In this document: in pieces, positions 9,222-17,683 of the stretch | Numbering within the stretch: position 1 is the first letter of the stretch | Layout: each line of letters opens with the position of its first letter | Assembly: GCF_006440735.1 (NCBI RefSeq) | Contig: NZ_VFUA01000023.1 | Location: 1-64,000, forward strand | Reading direction: 5' to 3' | Source: Mesorhizobium sp. B2-7-1 | Lineage (GTDB): Bacteria > Pseudomonadota > Alphaproteobacteria > Rhizobiales > Rhizobiaceae | DNA: 64,000 bases | The notes under the pieces: model-generated | Databases searched by the model: none | The model's input: the letters and a program-made list of their open reading frames with translations, nothing else | Told to the model about the DNA's origin: nothing | Made by a program: the position numbers and the translations under genes

Positions 9222-10109
9222 GTGCATACAGTCGTGCCTGAATGTGACACTCGGCCGAATGCCGGCGGCGCCCTGCTCGCTGCCCGTAGCGCCGACGCCG
9301 TCGCAAGCGGTGCTCCGCTGGGCCGCATCGGCAATCTCGAAGTGCGGCTCGCCCGCAACGAGGCCGAGATCGCCGCCGCCCAGGAAGTCCGCTATCGGGT
9401 ATTCTACGACGAGCTTGGCGCGAGGAAGGACCTTTTCCAGGCGCAGGACCGGCGCGACGCCGACCGTTTCGACCCGCTCTGCGATCACCTTCTTGTGTTG
9501 GACACCTCCCTTCCCGGTCCCGAGCATCGCCGCATCGTCGGCACCTATCGCTTGCTGCGGCAGGAGATCGCCGCGACGGCCGGCGGCTTCTATTCCGAGG
9601 GCGAATTCGAGCTCACCAAGCTGATCGCCAGACACCCCGGCCAGCGCTTCCTCGAGCTCGGCCGCTCCTGCGTTCTGCCGGAATACCGCTCCAAGCGCAC
9701 CATCGAGGCGCTCTGGCAGGGCATCTGGGCCTATATCAACCACTACGACATCGGCGTGATGACCGGCTGCGCCTCCTTCCATGGCATCGTGCCGGCGGCG
9801 CATGCCGAGGCGCTGACCTATCTCGCCCATCATTGCCGCACCAACTCCGCCTGGGACGTTCGCGCGGTTCCGGGACGCTACTGCTCCATGGACCTGATGC
9901 CGATCGAGGCGGTGAACACCAAGGCGGCGATCGCCGCCATGCCGCCGCTGGTCAAGGGCTACCTACGCGTCGGCGCCCGCATCGGCGACGGCTGCGTCAT
10001 CGACCACGAATTCTCGACCGTCGACGTCTTCGTCGTCATGCCGGTCAAGGAGATCGGCGCCCGCTACGTCAATTACTATGGCGGCGAAGGGCAGCGCTTC
10101 GCCGCATAG
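9222..10109 (+). CDS. olsB: L-ornithine N-alpha-acyltransferase
   Basis: A 295-aa GNAT-fold acyltransferase of the OlsB type, which moves a 3-hydroxyacyl chain from ACP to ornithine, the first step of phosphate-free ornithine lipid synthesis. Visible signatures: VRLARNEAEIAAAQEVRYRVFYDELGA at the start of the core (residues 40-66), DHLLVLD, IVGTYRLLRQ, ELGRSCVLPEYR and GCASFHG. The GTG start has AAGGAG 8 bases upstream. olsA is not adjacent; ols genes are often unlinked. A Pho box precedes it. The TAG stop lies inside the first TAGCGAA unit of a heptad repeat. Confidence 0.9.
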   Translation: MHTVVPECDTRPNAGGALLAARSADAVASGAPLGRIGNLEVRLARNEAEIAAAQEVRYRVFYDELGARKDLFQAQDRRDADRFDPLCDHLLVLDTSLPGPEHRRIVGTYRLLRQEIAATAGGFYSEGEFELTKLIARHPGQRFLELGRSCVLPEYRSKRTIEALWQGIWAYINHYDIGVMTGCASFHGIVPAAHAEALTYLAHHCRTNSAWDVRAVPGRYCSMDLMPIEAVNTKAAIAAMPPLVKGYLRVGARIGDGCVIDHEFSTVDVFVVMPVKEIGARYVNYYGGEGQRFAA

Positions 10110-10212
10110 CGAATAGCGAATAGCGAATAGCGAATAGCGAATAGAAACGCTATCTCGGGTAATCTCTACTCGCTACTCCCTATTCGCTACTCCCTATTCG
10201 CTACTCGCTTAG
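10107..10212. repeat. TAGCGAA heptad inverted-repeat element, copy A
   Basis: Five tandem TAGCGAA units (10107-10141) are followed by a spacer and then by a complementary block (10167-10212) built on CTATTCGCTACTCC units. Together they fold into a long hairpin between convergent olsB and the TRIC gene. The left end supplies the TAG stop of olsB and the right end supplies the TAA stop of the TRIC gene, so the element acts as a bidirectional 3' end. A related copy lies at 10847-10944 on the other side of the TRIC gene. Confidence 0.85.
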
Positions 10213-10841
10213 GGGATGTCTTCCGGCCTCCGTCCCGGCCGGCTCTTATAGGCCGGAAACGACCAGCCGAATTTGAGCGCCCCGCCGCGCACCATGAACG
10301 CGCCAGCGAAGCCGAGCAGGCTGGAGGCCAGCGCCGGCAGGCCAGCGAGATCGCCAAGGGTGAAGATGGTGGCGCCGGCAAGGGCAGCCGTGACATAGAT
10401 TTCTGGCCTGAGCAGCACCGAAGGCTCGCCGGCAAGCAGGTCGCGCAAGATGCCGCCGAAGGTCGCCGTCAGCACGCCCATGACGACCGACACGACCGGC
10501 GAGCCGGTGATCGCCAGCCCCTTGGCCGCGCCCATCACGGAGAACGCGGCAAGTCCGATGGCGTCGAGCCAGAGAAGCAATTTGTAGCGCGATTCGAACC
10601 GGTGCGCGCTGAAGAAGACCAGCACCGCGACGACGGCGCAGATCAGCACATAGCCGCTGTTGGCGACCCAGAACACCGGCAGGTTGAGGATGGCGTCGCG
10701 CAACGTCCCGCCGCCGATGCCGGTGACGCTGGCCAGGAACAGAAAGCCGATGATGTCGAGCTCTTTGCGCGATGCGGCAAGCGCGCCCGTCGCCGCGAAG
10801 ACGGCGACGCCGGCATAGTCGAGCAACGCGATGGGGTTCAT
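10209..10841 (-). CDS. TRIC-type (UPF0126/YicG-like) trimeric cation channel family protein
   Basis: A 210-aa integral membrane protein made of two homologous three-helix halves plus a seventh helix. Each half carries the Gly-rich signature: GIGGGTLRD near residue 42 and TFGGILRD near residue 128. This is the bacterial/archaeal TRIC (formerly UPF0126) family, shown structurally to be trimeric cation channels; the physiological cargo in bacteria is not settled. Length is normal. Hairpin repeats of one family (10107-10212 and 10847-10944) bracket the gene and separate it from olsB and grpE, so it is probably transcribed alone. Confidence 0.88.
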   Translation of the reverse strand: MNPIALLDYAGVAVFAATGALAASRKELDIIGFLFLASVTGIGGGTLRDAILNLPVFWVANSGYVLICAVVAVLVFFSAHRFESRYKLLLWLDAIGLAAFSVMGAAKGLAITGSPVVSVVMGVLTATFGGILRDLLAGEPSVLLRPEIYVTAALAGATIFTLGDLAGLPALASSLLGFAGAFMVRGGALKFGWSFPAYKSRPGRRPEDIP

Positions 10842-10846
10842 TGGGT

Positions 10847-10944
10847 GAGCGAGTAGTGAGTAGCGAAAAGTGAGTAGAGGAATAGCACGAAGCCGCAGAG
10901 AAATATCAGTCCCCTACTCACTACTCCCTATTCGCTACTCATTA
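10847..10944. repeat. Heptad inverted-repeat element, copy B
   Basis: The left half (10847-10885) is built on GAGTAGTGAGTAGCGAAAAG-like units and the right half (10911-10944) on CTACTCACTACTCCCTATTC-like units. The halves pair into a hairpin with a loop of about 25 bases. It sits just after the grpE stop codon and just upstream of the TRIC gene. It is more diverged than copy A but shares the GAGTAG/GAATAG core. Confidence 0.8.
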
Positions 10945-11577
10945 TCAAGCATCCTTCTCGGCCTGCTCGTTCACCGGGCCCGGCTCGACCTTCGCCTCGC
11001 CGGTTGCCTTCGGGCCGCCCTTGGCGACGCCGACCATCGCCGGCCGCAGCACGCGCTCGCCGATCGAATAGCCAGGCTGCACCACCTGGACAACGGTACC
11101 GGCCGGAACTTCCGGATTCGGCACCTCGAACATCGCCTGGTGGAAGTTCGGATCGAACTTCTCGCCTTCGGGCGCGAGTTTCTTCACGCCATGGCGCTCC
11201 AGCGCCGAAAGCATGGCGCGCTCGGTGAGGTCGACGCCTTCGATCAGCGACTTGAAGCCGGCGTCGCCGCCAGCCTTCGCCTCGGCGGGGATCGCGTCCA
11301 GCGCGCGGCGCAGATTGTCGGACACCGACAACATGTCGCGCGCGAAATTGGCGACGGCGTAGGCGCGGGCGTCCTGAACGTCGCGCGCGGTGCGCCGCCG
11401 CAAATTCTCCATCTCGGCCGCGGTGCGCAGCGCGCGGTCCTTCAGTTCCTCGTTTTCCTTCAGCAGCCGCACCAGCGCTTCGTAGTCGCCGTCGACGCCA
11501 CCTTCCGCACGCTCGCCGGAAGCCTGGGTGGCTTCCATATCTTCGGGCGTGCGTTCGTCTTTTGCCTGGTCGCTCAT
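10945..11577 (-). CDS. grpE: Nucleotide exchange factor GrpE
   Basis: Cytoplasmic DnaK co-chaperone that speeds ADP release. The 210-aa protein has an acidic N-terminal tail, a long coiled coil ([32 protein letters not shown]) and the C-terminal beta domain with [33 protein letters not shown] and [13 protein letters not shown] signatures. I chose the ATG at 11577 (MSDQAKDE) over one five codons upstream. dnaK and hrcA are not in the window; in rhizobia grpE is often apart from dnaKJ. A heat-shock-like promoter may lie 40-70 bases upstream. A heptad repeat follows the stop. Confidence 0.95.
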   Translation of the reverse strand: MSDQAKDERTPEDMEATQASGERAEGGVDGDYEALVRLLKENEELKDRALRTAAEMENLRRRTARDVQDARAYAVANFARDMLSVSDNLRRALDAIPAEAKAGGDAGFKSLIEGVDLTERAMLSALERHGVKKLAPEGEKFDPNFHQAMFEVPNPEVPAGTVVQVVQPGYSIGERVLRPAMVGVAKGGPKATGEAKVEPGPVNEQAEKDA

Positions 11578-11617
11578 CGCGTTTCCCGTCATTCGGATTG
11601 GTCTGGATTTGCGCCCG

Positions 11618-11645
11618 ATATCGAGGTTTGGGCGTCAAAAATCAA
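11618..11645 (-). promoter_or_regulatory. Possible RpoH-type promoter of grpE
   Basis: Read on the minus strand, CCCTTGATT ends at 11640 and CGATAT occupies 11623-11618, with a 16-base spacer. This resembles the alphaproteobacterial heat-shock sigma pattern (CTTGAA, then CCATAT-like) and lies about 40 bases upstream of the grpE ATG. Both boxes carry mismatches, so the call rests partly on grpE being a heat-shock gene. Confidence 0.4.
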
Positions 11646-11794
11646 GGGGTAAGCGCTGGCCGCGGATGTCGGGCCATCGTTTCAAATTAATTCAAATTTT
11701 ACCGTATCACACAGCTTTGCTTGCCCTCAAATGCCGTTGCGGGAACCATAAGCGGGCTGGAGGAGTTTCGAAGCCGACACAGGATTTTGGGACG

Positions 11795-11995
11795 ATGAAC
11801 GGCAACAACGGCAACAGGCGCGCCGAATTGGCCAACGATATCAGGCGGCAAGCGGGCAGCGAAGCGACGAAGCGCTTCATGCGCACCTTGCCGGCATTTC
11901 GCTTGGAAAAGAAGGTGCCCCAGCGGCTGAGCGACCTGCTTGACCGCCTCGACAACGCCGAGGCGAAGACTGCGGGCGGCGGAAGGCGTCAATAG
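11795..11995 (+). CDS. Hypothetical 66-aa basic protein
   Basis: A short basic reading frame (MNGNNGNRRAELANDIRRQ at the start, a predicted helix with RLSDLLDRLDNAE near the C-terminus, then GGGRRQ). It has no signal peptide or membrane segment and I do not recognise a domain. The ATG at 11795 has only a weak GGGA motif upstream, though GGAGGAG lies further up. It is divergent from grpE and its stop is followed by a palindromic repeat shared with the convergent DJ-1 gene. Protein-like composition supports coding, but the evidence is modest. Confidence 0.5.
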   Translation: MNGNNGNRRAELANDIRRQAGSEATKRFMRTLPAFRLEKKVPQRLSDLLDRLDNAEAKTAGGGRRQ

Positions 11996-12010
11996 CCGTA
12001 CGCCGCAATT

Positions 12011-12083
12011 AGAGCAATTCCAGGAAACGTGTGTAGCGGTTGGGCTCGGCGACTTCGCCGTAGCCTTCCGTCCGGAATTGCGC
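12011..12083. repeat. Palindromic intergenic repeat (RIME-like), copy 3
   Basis: It begins AGAGCAATTCCAGGAAA and ends CCGTCCGGAATTGCGC, with outer GCAATTCC/GGAATTGC arms. An extra inner stem-loop around GGCGACTTCGCC is absent from the copy at 36171. It fills the gap between the convergent 66-aa gene and DJ-1 gene. Confidence 0.75.
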
Positions 12084-12095
12084 AAAAAACAAGTT

Positions 12096-12716
12096 TCAGG
12101 CCGCCTTGCGGTCGTCACGCATCAGCGCTTCGCCGTGGCGGATCTCGGTGCCGAGCACTTTCAGGCATTCCCGCATGAAGGCGGCAAGGCCCGGCCAGCC
12201 CTTGGCTGAAACCAGATTGCCGTCGACATGCGCGCCGGTCGGCGCGACATCGATATAGATGCCGCCGGCAAGCGTCACTTCCGGCTCGCAGTAATGCAGC
12301 GCCGCGACTTCCTTGCCGCGCACCACGCCATCGACCGCGATCAGGATCTGAGCGCCATGGCAGATGGTGAAGATCGGCTTGCCTGTTTCATGGAAATGCC
12401 TGACCAGCGCCTGCACGCGCTTGTCGATGCGGATATATTCCGGCCCGCGCCCGCCCGCCGCGTAGACCGCGTCGTAGTCGGCAGGGTTCACCTCGGCGAA
12501 GGTCTTGTTGAGGATGTAGTCATGGCCGAGTTTTTCGGTATAGGTCTGGTGGCCCTCGAAGTCGTGCAATGAGGTCTTGAGCACATCGCCGGCCTTCTTG
12601 TCGGGACACACCACATGGACGGTGTGGCCGACCGCGTGCATGGCCTGTTCAAAGACGAAAATCTCGTACTCCTCGCTGAACTCGCCAACGAGCATCAATA
12701 TTTTCTTGCCTGCCAT
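12096..12716 (-). CDS. DJ-1/PfpI family protein
   Basis: A 206-aa protein of the DJ-1/PfpI superfamily (class I glutamine amidotransferase-like fold). It shows KKILMLVGEFSEEYE at the start with the conserved Glu, YDAVYAAGGRGPEYIR, and the nucleophile elbow FTICHGAQIL, with the reactive Cys near residue 119 followed by His. Members act as glyoxalases, deglycases, proteases or chaperones; which applies is not evident. A strong GGGAGGAAG site precedes the ATG. The upstream region holds one inverted repeat and two GntR-type operator-like palindromes, so expression is likely regulated. Confidence 0.88.
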   Translation of the reverse strand: MAGKKILMLVGEFSEEYEIFVFEQAMHAVGHTVHVVCPDKKAGDVLKTSLHDFEGHQTYTEKLGHDYILNKTFAEVNPADYDAVYAAGGRGPEYIRIDKRVQALVRHFHETGKPIFTICHGAQILIAVDGVVRGKEVAALHYCEPEVTLAGGIYIDVAPTGAHVDGNLVSAKGWPGLAAFMRECLKVLGTEIRHGEALMRDDRKAA

Positions 12717-12741
12717 GCTGCTTCCTCCCTTAGCTGGTTAT

Positions 12742-12762
12742 TTATTTCGGATCGCGAAATAA
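12742..12762. promoter_or_regulatory. Inverted repeat in the DJ-1 gene leader
   Basis: Perfect 8-bp arms TTATTTCG (12742-12749) and CGAAATAA (12755-12762) are separated by five bases. They lie about 25-45 bases upstream of the DJ-1 gene ATG in a local AT-rich island. It could be an operator or an mRNA hairpin close to the ribosome binding site. No family is assigned. Confidence 0.45.
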
Positions 12763-12813
12763 TAACTCTATCCTAAGGGCAAGAAGATCAAAGGGGAAGC
12801 ACGAATCGCATGG

Positions 12814-12826
12814 CTGGTCTGACCAG
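12814..12826. promoter_or_regulatory. FadR-like GntR operator candidate, site 1
   Basis: CTGGTC-T-GACCAG is a perfect 13-bp palindrome that matches the TGGTC(N)GACCA core bound by FadR-subfamily GntR regulators. It lies about 100 bases upstream of the DJ-1 gene start. A second copy of the core is centred 74 bases away. Confidence 0.55.
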
Positions 12827-12888
12827 ATGGATTTCGCACTATCGATTGGCGCGTAAAGAGAACGCTATGGAGGGAAAACCGAAGAGAC

Positions 12889-12899
12889 TGGTCCGACCA
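12889..12899. promoter_or_regulatory. FadR-like GntR operator candidate, site 2
   Basis: TGGTC-C-GACCA repeats the same core palindrome 74 bases (about seven helical turns) from site 1, so both sites face the same side of the DNA. It ends 12 bases from the stop codon of the broken GMC gene. No FadR-type gene lies next to it; the GntR gene at 50823-51725 is 38 kb away. Confidence 0.5.
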
Positions 12900-12911
12900 A
12901 GACCGGCAGGA

Positions 12912-14518
12912 TCAGGTCGCTGCCTGGATCATGTCCGCGGCCTTCTCCGCGATCATGATCGTGGGCGCATTGGTGTTGCCGCCGATCAAGGTAGGCATCA
13001 CCGAGGCATCGACCACACGCAGCCCTTCCAGCCCGCGAACCTTGAGCTTCGGATCGACCACGGCCATGTCGTCGATGCCCGTCTTGCAGGTGCCGGCAGG
13101 GTGGTAGATCGTGTCGGCGCGCGCCCTGATATGCGCCATCAGGTCGGCATCGCTTGAAGTGCCGGCGGTGTAGACTTCCCTGGCGCGATATTTCGCCAGC
13201 GCCGGCGCTTCCAATATGGCGCGCATCATCCGCACGCCCCTGAGTAGAAGGTCGGCGTCGCGCTCGTCCTCTAGGAAGCGCGGGTCGATGCGCGGCGGCG
13301 CTAGCGGATCCGCGCTCATCAGCCCCACCTCGCCGCGCGAATGCGGCCTCAGCACACAGACATGGCAGGAAAAGCCGTAGCCCATATGCAGCTTGCGGCC
13401 ATGGTCGTCGACGATGGCGATGCAGAAATGCAATTGCAGGTCGGGACGCTCGATCGCCGGGTCGGATTTGAGGAAAGCGCCGCCTTCGGCATAGGGGTGG
13501 CGATCATGCCGGGTGCCGTCCTTGCGCCAGCGTAGCATGTGCCTGATCAGGCCCGGCATGCCGCGCAGGCCGATGCCCATCAGATCCGTCTCCCGCGACT
13601 TCCAGGCGAGGATGAAATCGAGATGGTCCTGCAGATTCCGGCCGACGCCGGGCAATTCGTGGACGAGCGGAATACCATGCGCCGCGAGCTCGACCGCCGG
13701 ACCGATGCCCGAGAGCAGAAGCATCTGCGGCGAACCGAACGCCCCGCCGCACAGGATGACCTCGCGTCTGGCTTCCGCGACCGCTTCGCTCTTGCCGATA
13801 CGATAGCGCACGCCTGTGGCGCGCTTGCCGTCGAGGACGACGCGCGTCGCATGCGCGCCGGTGACCACGGTGAGGTTCGGCCGGCCGATCGCTGGATGCA
13901 GATAGGCGGCCGCCGCCGAGCAGCGCTCGCCGTTTCGGCCCTCGCCCCAGAACTGCGTCACCTGATAGCGGCCAGCCCCTTCCTGCTCCGGCCCGTTGAA
14001 GTCGTCGTTGCACCTGATCTGGTTTTCGCCGCAAGCCTCGACGAAAGCGCTGGAGATCGCGCGCGGTTCCTGCTGCTCGGCTACCCTGAGCCGCCCGTCG
14101 CCGCCATGCAGCGCGTCGGTGCCACGCTGGTTCCCTCGGCGCGCCGGAAATAGGGTAGCACCTCGTCCCACGACCAGCCATTGCAGCCGAGACCGGCCCA
14201 TTCGTCATAGTCGCGGCGGTTGCCGCGCGTGTAGAGCATGGCGTTTATGGCGCTCGATCCGCCCAATGCCTTGCCGCGCGGCTGGTAGCCGATCCGCCCA
14301 CCCAACCCCTGTTGCGGCACCGTCTGGAAGGCCCAGTTGTTGATCTTCGGACGGCCGGGCAACAGCGCAATAACACCGGCCGGCGCGCGGATCAGCAGAT
14401 CCTTGCCGGCGCCGCCCGCCTCGAGCAGGCAGACCGTCTTCGATGGGTCCTCGGAAAGCCTGGCGGCAAGCGCCGGGCCGGCGGAGCCGCCGCCGGCGAT
14501 GACATAGTCGTAGCGCAT
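12912..14518 (-). pseudogene. GMC family FAD-dependent oxidoreductase, frameshifted
   Basis: A choline-dehydrogenase-like GMC flavoprotein split over two frames. The first frame (14518 to about 14133) has the FAD dinucleotide motif DYVIAGGGSAGPALAARLSE, LLEAGG and GKALGGSSAINAMLYTRG. It should continue after PYFRRAEG. Instead homology moves to the next frame, which reads [17 protein letters not shown] and runs to 12912 through the [16 protein letters not shown] signature and the C-terminal HPAGTCKTG and [19 protein letters not shown] block. One extra G in the run at 14133-14135 would restore a 535-aa protein, the usual length. It is either a recent pseudogene or a sequencing error. Substrate unknown. 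Confidence 0.85.
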
Positions 14519-14596
14519 CTTCTCCCCCCGGCGGATGTTTCCGTCCGTTTACCCGAGAGAATGCCTGCCGGCGCGATTTGTAAAGATGCCGCTGCG

Positions 14597-15130
14597 TTAG
14601 CTGGGTCGCTTGCGCCGCCAGGAATATTTCGGCCCCTTGGGCTCCTGCTCCACGGCCGGCTGATAGTACACCGGCAGACCACCGGTCCGGCCTTCCTCAA
14701 GACGCTTCAACAGCACCGGGTTGGAGACCTCGAACTCGTCGAAGCCGAGCCGCAGCATATGCGGCAGCTGGTCGACCAGCACCTGGCCGGTGGCGCGCAC
14801 CGCGCCCTTGAAATGATGCCGGGCCCGCAGCAATTCGCCCTTGGAAAAGGAGCGGCCGTCATTGAAGGCCGGGAAGGCGAGCGCCACCATCGACAGCTGG
14901 TCCAGCAGGCCGGTTATCTTGTCGAGCTCGTCGCCCGGCTGCAGCAGGACGCCGAGGCGCTCGCGCGCCGACTTGCGGACCTCCTCATCAAGCCCGAGAA
15001 ACGCCTGCAGCGGCAGGATGAAGCGGCCATTGCCGGCGAGCGCCTCGGCGCCTTCGGCGTGGGTCCACTCGTCCTCGCGAAAACCGTCCGTGGTCCAGAG
15101 GCGGGTCCCCGCTGTCGTCGATCCAGTCAT
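14597..15130 (-). CDS. DUF934 protein of the sulfite reduction operon
   Basis: A 177-aa protein with the DUF934 pattern: LGVLLQPGDELDKITGLLDQLSMVALAFPAFNDGRSFS, then a C-terminal LRLGFDEFEV segment. DUF934 proteins are encoded with cysH and cysI across proteobacteria and are thought to serve sulfite reduction, perhaps electron supply or assembly; the biochemical role is not established. The ATG at 15130 has AGGA upstream. It is the last gene of cysG-DUF2849-cysI-cysH-DUF934, about 100 bp after cysH. Confidence 0.85.
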   Translation of the reverse strand: MTGSTTAGTRLWTTDGFREDEWTHAEGAEALAGNGRFILPLQAFLGLDEEVRKSARERLGVLLQPGDELDKITGLLDQLSMVALAFPAFNDGRSFSKGELLRARHHFKGAVRATGQVLVDQLPHMLRLGFDEFEVSNPVLLKRLEEGRTGGLPVYYQPAVEQEPKGPKYSWRRKRPS

Positions 15131-15230
15131 CAAAAATCCTAAAGTTCAAAATTGTCCCAGCGAACCGGCAGGCCGCCAGCAACCGGAAGCCGGCGCTTGC
15201 GAACCGGCATCACGTGGATAGCGATATACC

Positions 15231-15995
15231 CTAAAGTGAGGCGTCGGTCAGCGACTTCTCCAGGCCCGACAAATGGATGCCGCACTCTGTCTTGGCGTGG
15301 CCAGCCCAGCGGCCGCTGCGCGCATCCTCGCCCGGCTGCACCGGCTGCGTGCAGGGAAAGCAGCCGATCGAAAGATAGCCATAGGCGACCAGAGGATTTT
15401 CGCGCAGCGCGTGCGCACGCATATAGTCGGCCTGGTCCGACGTCGTCCAACGCGCCAGCGGGTTGATGCGGATGCGCGAGCCGACCGCCTCGAAGACCGG
15501 AAGTGCCGCCCGCGTCGAAGCCTGGAAGCGCTTGCGCCCGGTGAACCAGGCGCGGAACGGCTCGACGCCGCGCGCAAGCGGCTCGACCTTGCGCACGTTG
15601 CAGCAGGAATCGGTGTCGGTCTCATGTAGCCTGCCGGTCGGGTCGACACGTTCTAACGCCGCCTCCTCCGGCTTGATCACCCTGATATCGGTCAGGCCGA
15701 AATCGGCGACCAGCGCGTCGCGATAGCCGAGCGTCTCGTCGAAATGCTTGCCGGTGTCGAGGAAGATCACGGGCAGGGTACGGTCGATCTCCGAAATCAT
15801 GTGCAACAGCACGGCGGAGTCGGCGCCGAAGGACGACACGGCGGCGACCTCGCCGCGGAAGGCTTCGCGCACCGAGCGCCCGATGATCTCGATCGGCTTC
15901 AGATGGCCGTGCAGCGCGTCGAGCCCCGCCGCTTCCGCGGCAATGCCGGCCTCGACACCGCCCACCCGGTCAAGCGGCCTTGGTTTCGCCAGCAT
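15231..15995 (-). CDS. cysH: Adenylyl-sulfate (APS) reductase
   Basis: A 254-aa thioredoxin-dependent reductase of assimilatory sulfate reduction, reducing activated sulfate to sulfite. The substrate loop AVSSFGADSAVLLHM is present. The motifs TDSCCNVRKVEPL and IGCFPCTQPV supply the two Cys pairs that bind a 4Fe-4S cluster in APS-specific enzymes and are missing from PAPS-type CysH. This therefore looks like an APS reductase, and no APS kinase is needed for the step. The C-terminus has ECGIHLSG with the catalytic Cys. The start at 15995 overlaps cysI by 26 bases. Confidence 0.92.
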   Translation of the reverse strand: MLAKPRPLDRVGGVEAGIAAEAAGLDALHGHLKPIEIIGRSVREAFRGEVAAVSSFGADSAVLLHMISEIDRTLPVIFLDTGKHFDETLGYRDALVADFGLTDIRVIKPEEAALERVDPTGRLHETDTDSCCNVRKVEPLARGVEPFRAWFTGRKRFQASTRAALPVFEAVGSRIRINPLARWTTSDQADYMRAHALRENPLVAYGYLSIGCFPCTQPVQPGEDARSGRWAGHAKTECGIHLSGLEKSLTDASL

Positions 15996-17640
15996 AGAGC
16001 GCCTCCTTGAACGGCGCGGGACCGACACGGCGGTAGGCGTCGATAAAACGTTCGTCGGGATTGAGCCGAAGGCCGAGATAGGTATCGACGATCTGCTCGA
16101 TGGCATCGGTGATCTCTTCCGAGGAGAAGCCGCGGCCGATGATCTCGCCGACCGAGGTGTTCTCGTCGGCCGAGCCGCCAAGCGTCACCTGGTAGAGCTC
16201 GGAACCCTTCTTCTCCACACCCAGGATGCCGATATGGCCGACATGGTGGTGGCCGCAGGCGTTGATGCAGCCGGAGATCTTCAGCTTCAATTCGCCGATC
16301 TCACGCTGCCGCTCGAGCGAAGCGAAGCGGCGCGAGATTTCCTGCGCCACCGGAATGGAGCGTGCCGTGGCGAGCGCGCAATAATCGAGGCCCGGGCAGG
16401 AAATGATGTCGCTGATCAGGTTGGAATTGGCCGTCGACAGGCCGATCTCGACAAGCGCGTCATAGACCGCCTTGAGATCGGCGCGCGCCACATGCGGCAG
16501 GATCAGGTTCTGCTCGTGGCTGACCCGCAATTCGTCGAAGGCGTACTTCTCGGCGATGTCGGCGACGGCTTCCATCTGGCTGTCGGTGACGTCGCCGGGC
16601 ACCTCGCCGATGCCCTTGAGCGAAATCGTCACCGCCGCGTAGTCGGGGTGACGATGCGTCACGACATTCTGGTCGAGCCATTCCGAAAAGCTTTTGGAGT
16701 CGAGACGTGCCTGCTTGACGAGAGCATCGCCTTCCGGCCGTGCCGACAGCGCCGGCGGCGCGAAATAGGCGTTGATGGCCGCGATGTCGGCCTCCGGCAA
16801 CTTCAGCTCGGTGTCCTTGAGCTCCTGCCATTCGGCCTCGATCTGCCGTACGATCTCCTCGACGCCGGTCTCGTGCACCAGGATCTTGATGCGCGCCTTG
16901 TACTTGTTGTCGCGGCGGCCGTAGAGGTTGTACACGCGCAGGATCGCCGTGCAGTAGGACAGCAACTCGGCTTCCGGCAGGAAGTCGCGGATCTTCTTGG
17001 CGACCATCGGCGTGCGGCCCAAGCCGCCGCCGACATAGACGGCAAAACCCAGCTCGCCGGCCGCGTTCTTCTTCAGGTGCAGGCCGATGTCATGCGCCTG
17101 GATGGCAGCCCGGTCGCGCTCGGCCCCAGTCACCGCGATCTTGAACTTGCGCGGCAGGAACGAGAATTCCGGATGAACCGAGGACCATTGCCGCAGGATT
17201 TCGGCGTAGGGACGCGGATCGGCGACCTCGTCTGCGGCCGCCCCGGCGAAGTGGTCGGCGGTGACGTTGCGGATGCAATTGCCGCTGGTCTGGATGCAAT
17301 GCATCTCGACGCTGGCGAGATCGGCCAGGATCGCCGGAACGTCGGCGAGCGCCGGCCAGTGGAACTGCAGGTTCTGGCGCGTGGTGAAATGGCCGTAGCC
17401 CTTGTCGTATTTGCGCGCGATATGGCCGAGCATGCGCAATTGCCCACTGTTCAGCGTGCCGTAGGGCACCGCGATGCGCAGCATATAGGCATGCAGCTGC
17501 AGATAGACGCCGTTCATCAGCCGGAGCGGCCGGAACTGGTCCTCGCTGATCTCGCCGGCGAGCCGGCGCTTTACCTGGTCGCTGAACTCGGCGACGCGGG
17601 CCTGAACGAAATCGTGGTCGAACTCGTCGTAACGGTACAT
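15970..17640 (-). CDS. cysI: Sulfite/nitrite reductase hemoprotein (CysI-type)
   Basis: A 556-aa siroheme/4Fe-4S enzyme reducing sulfite to sulfide with six electrons. Two ferredoxin-like half repeats and two siroheme domains are seen: FTTRQNLQFHWPAL, TSGNCIRNVTADHFAG, CPGLDYCALATARSIP with two cluster Cys, and KISGCINACGHHHVGHIG with the other two. Its length matches ferredoxin-type NirA/CysI proteins rather than the E. coli NADPH enzyme. No CysJ flavoprotein gene is present, so the electron donor is probably ferredoxin or another operon product. The ATG at 17640 (MYRYDEFDHDF) is the homology start. Confidence 0.92.
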   Translation of the reverse strand: MYRYDEFDHDFVQARVAEFSDQVKRRLAGEISEDQFRPLRLMNGVYLQLHAYMLRIAVPYGTLNSGQLRMLGHIARKYDKGYGHFTTRQNLQFHWPALADVPAILADLASVEMHCIQTSGNCIRNVTADHFAGAAADEVADPRPYAEILRQWSSVHPEFSFLPRKFKIAVTGAERDRAAIQAHDIGLHLKKNAAGELGFAVYVGGGLGRTPMVAKKIRDFLPEAELLSYCTAILRVYNLYGRRDNKYKARIKILVHETGVEEIVRQIEAEWQELKDTELKLPEADIAAINAYFAPPALSARPEGDALVKQARLDSKSFSEWLDQNVVTHRHPDYAAVTISLKGIGEVPGDVTDSQMEAVADIAEKYAFDELRVSHEQNLILPHVARADLKAVYDALVEIGLSTANSNLISDIISCPGLDYCALATARSIPVAQEISRRFASLERQREIGELKLKISGCINACGHHHVGHIGILGVEKKGSELYQVTLGGSADENTSVGEIIGRGFSSEEITDAIEQIVDTYLGLRLNPDERFIDAYRRVGPAPFKEALYAGETKAA

Positions 17641-17683
17641 GCTTCGTCTTTCCAGGCGCGTCCGCCCGTTGCCTTCCTTGGAT

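Noticed and set aside
10107-10212. Possible CRISPR array
   Set aside because: The units are 7 bases with no unique spacers, and no cas genes are present. It is a hairpin-forming tandem repeat.
14100-14170. Programmed frameshifting in the GMC gene
   Set aside because: No slippery heptamer with a downstream stimulator was seen, and the family is normally encoded in one frame. A simple indel is more likely.
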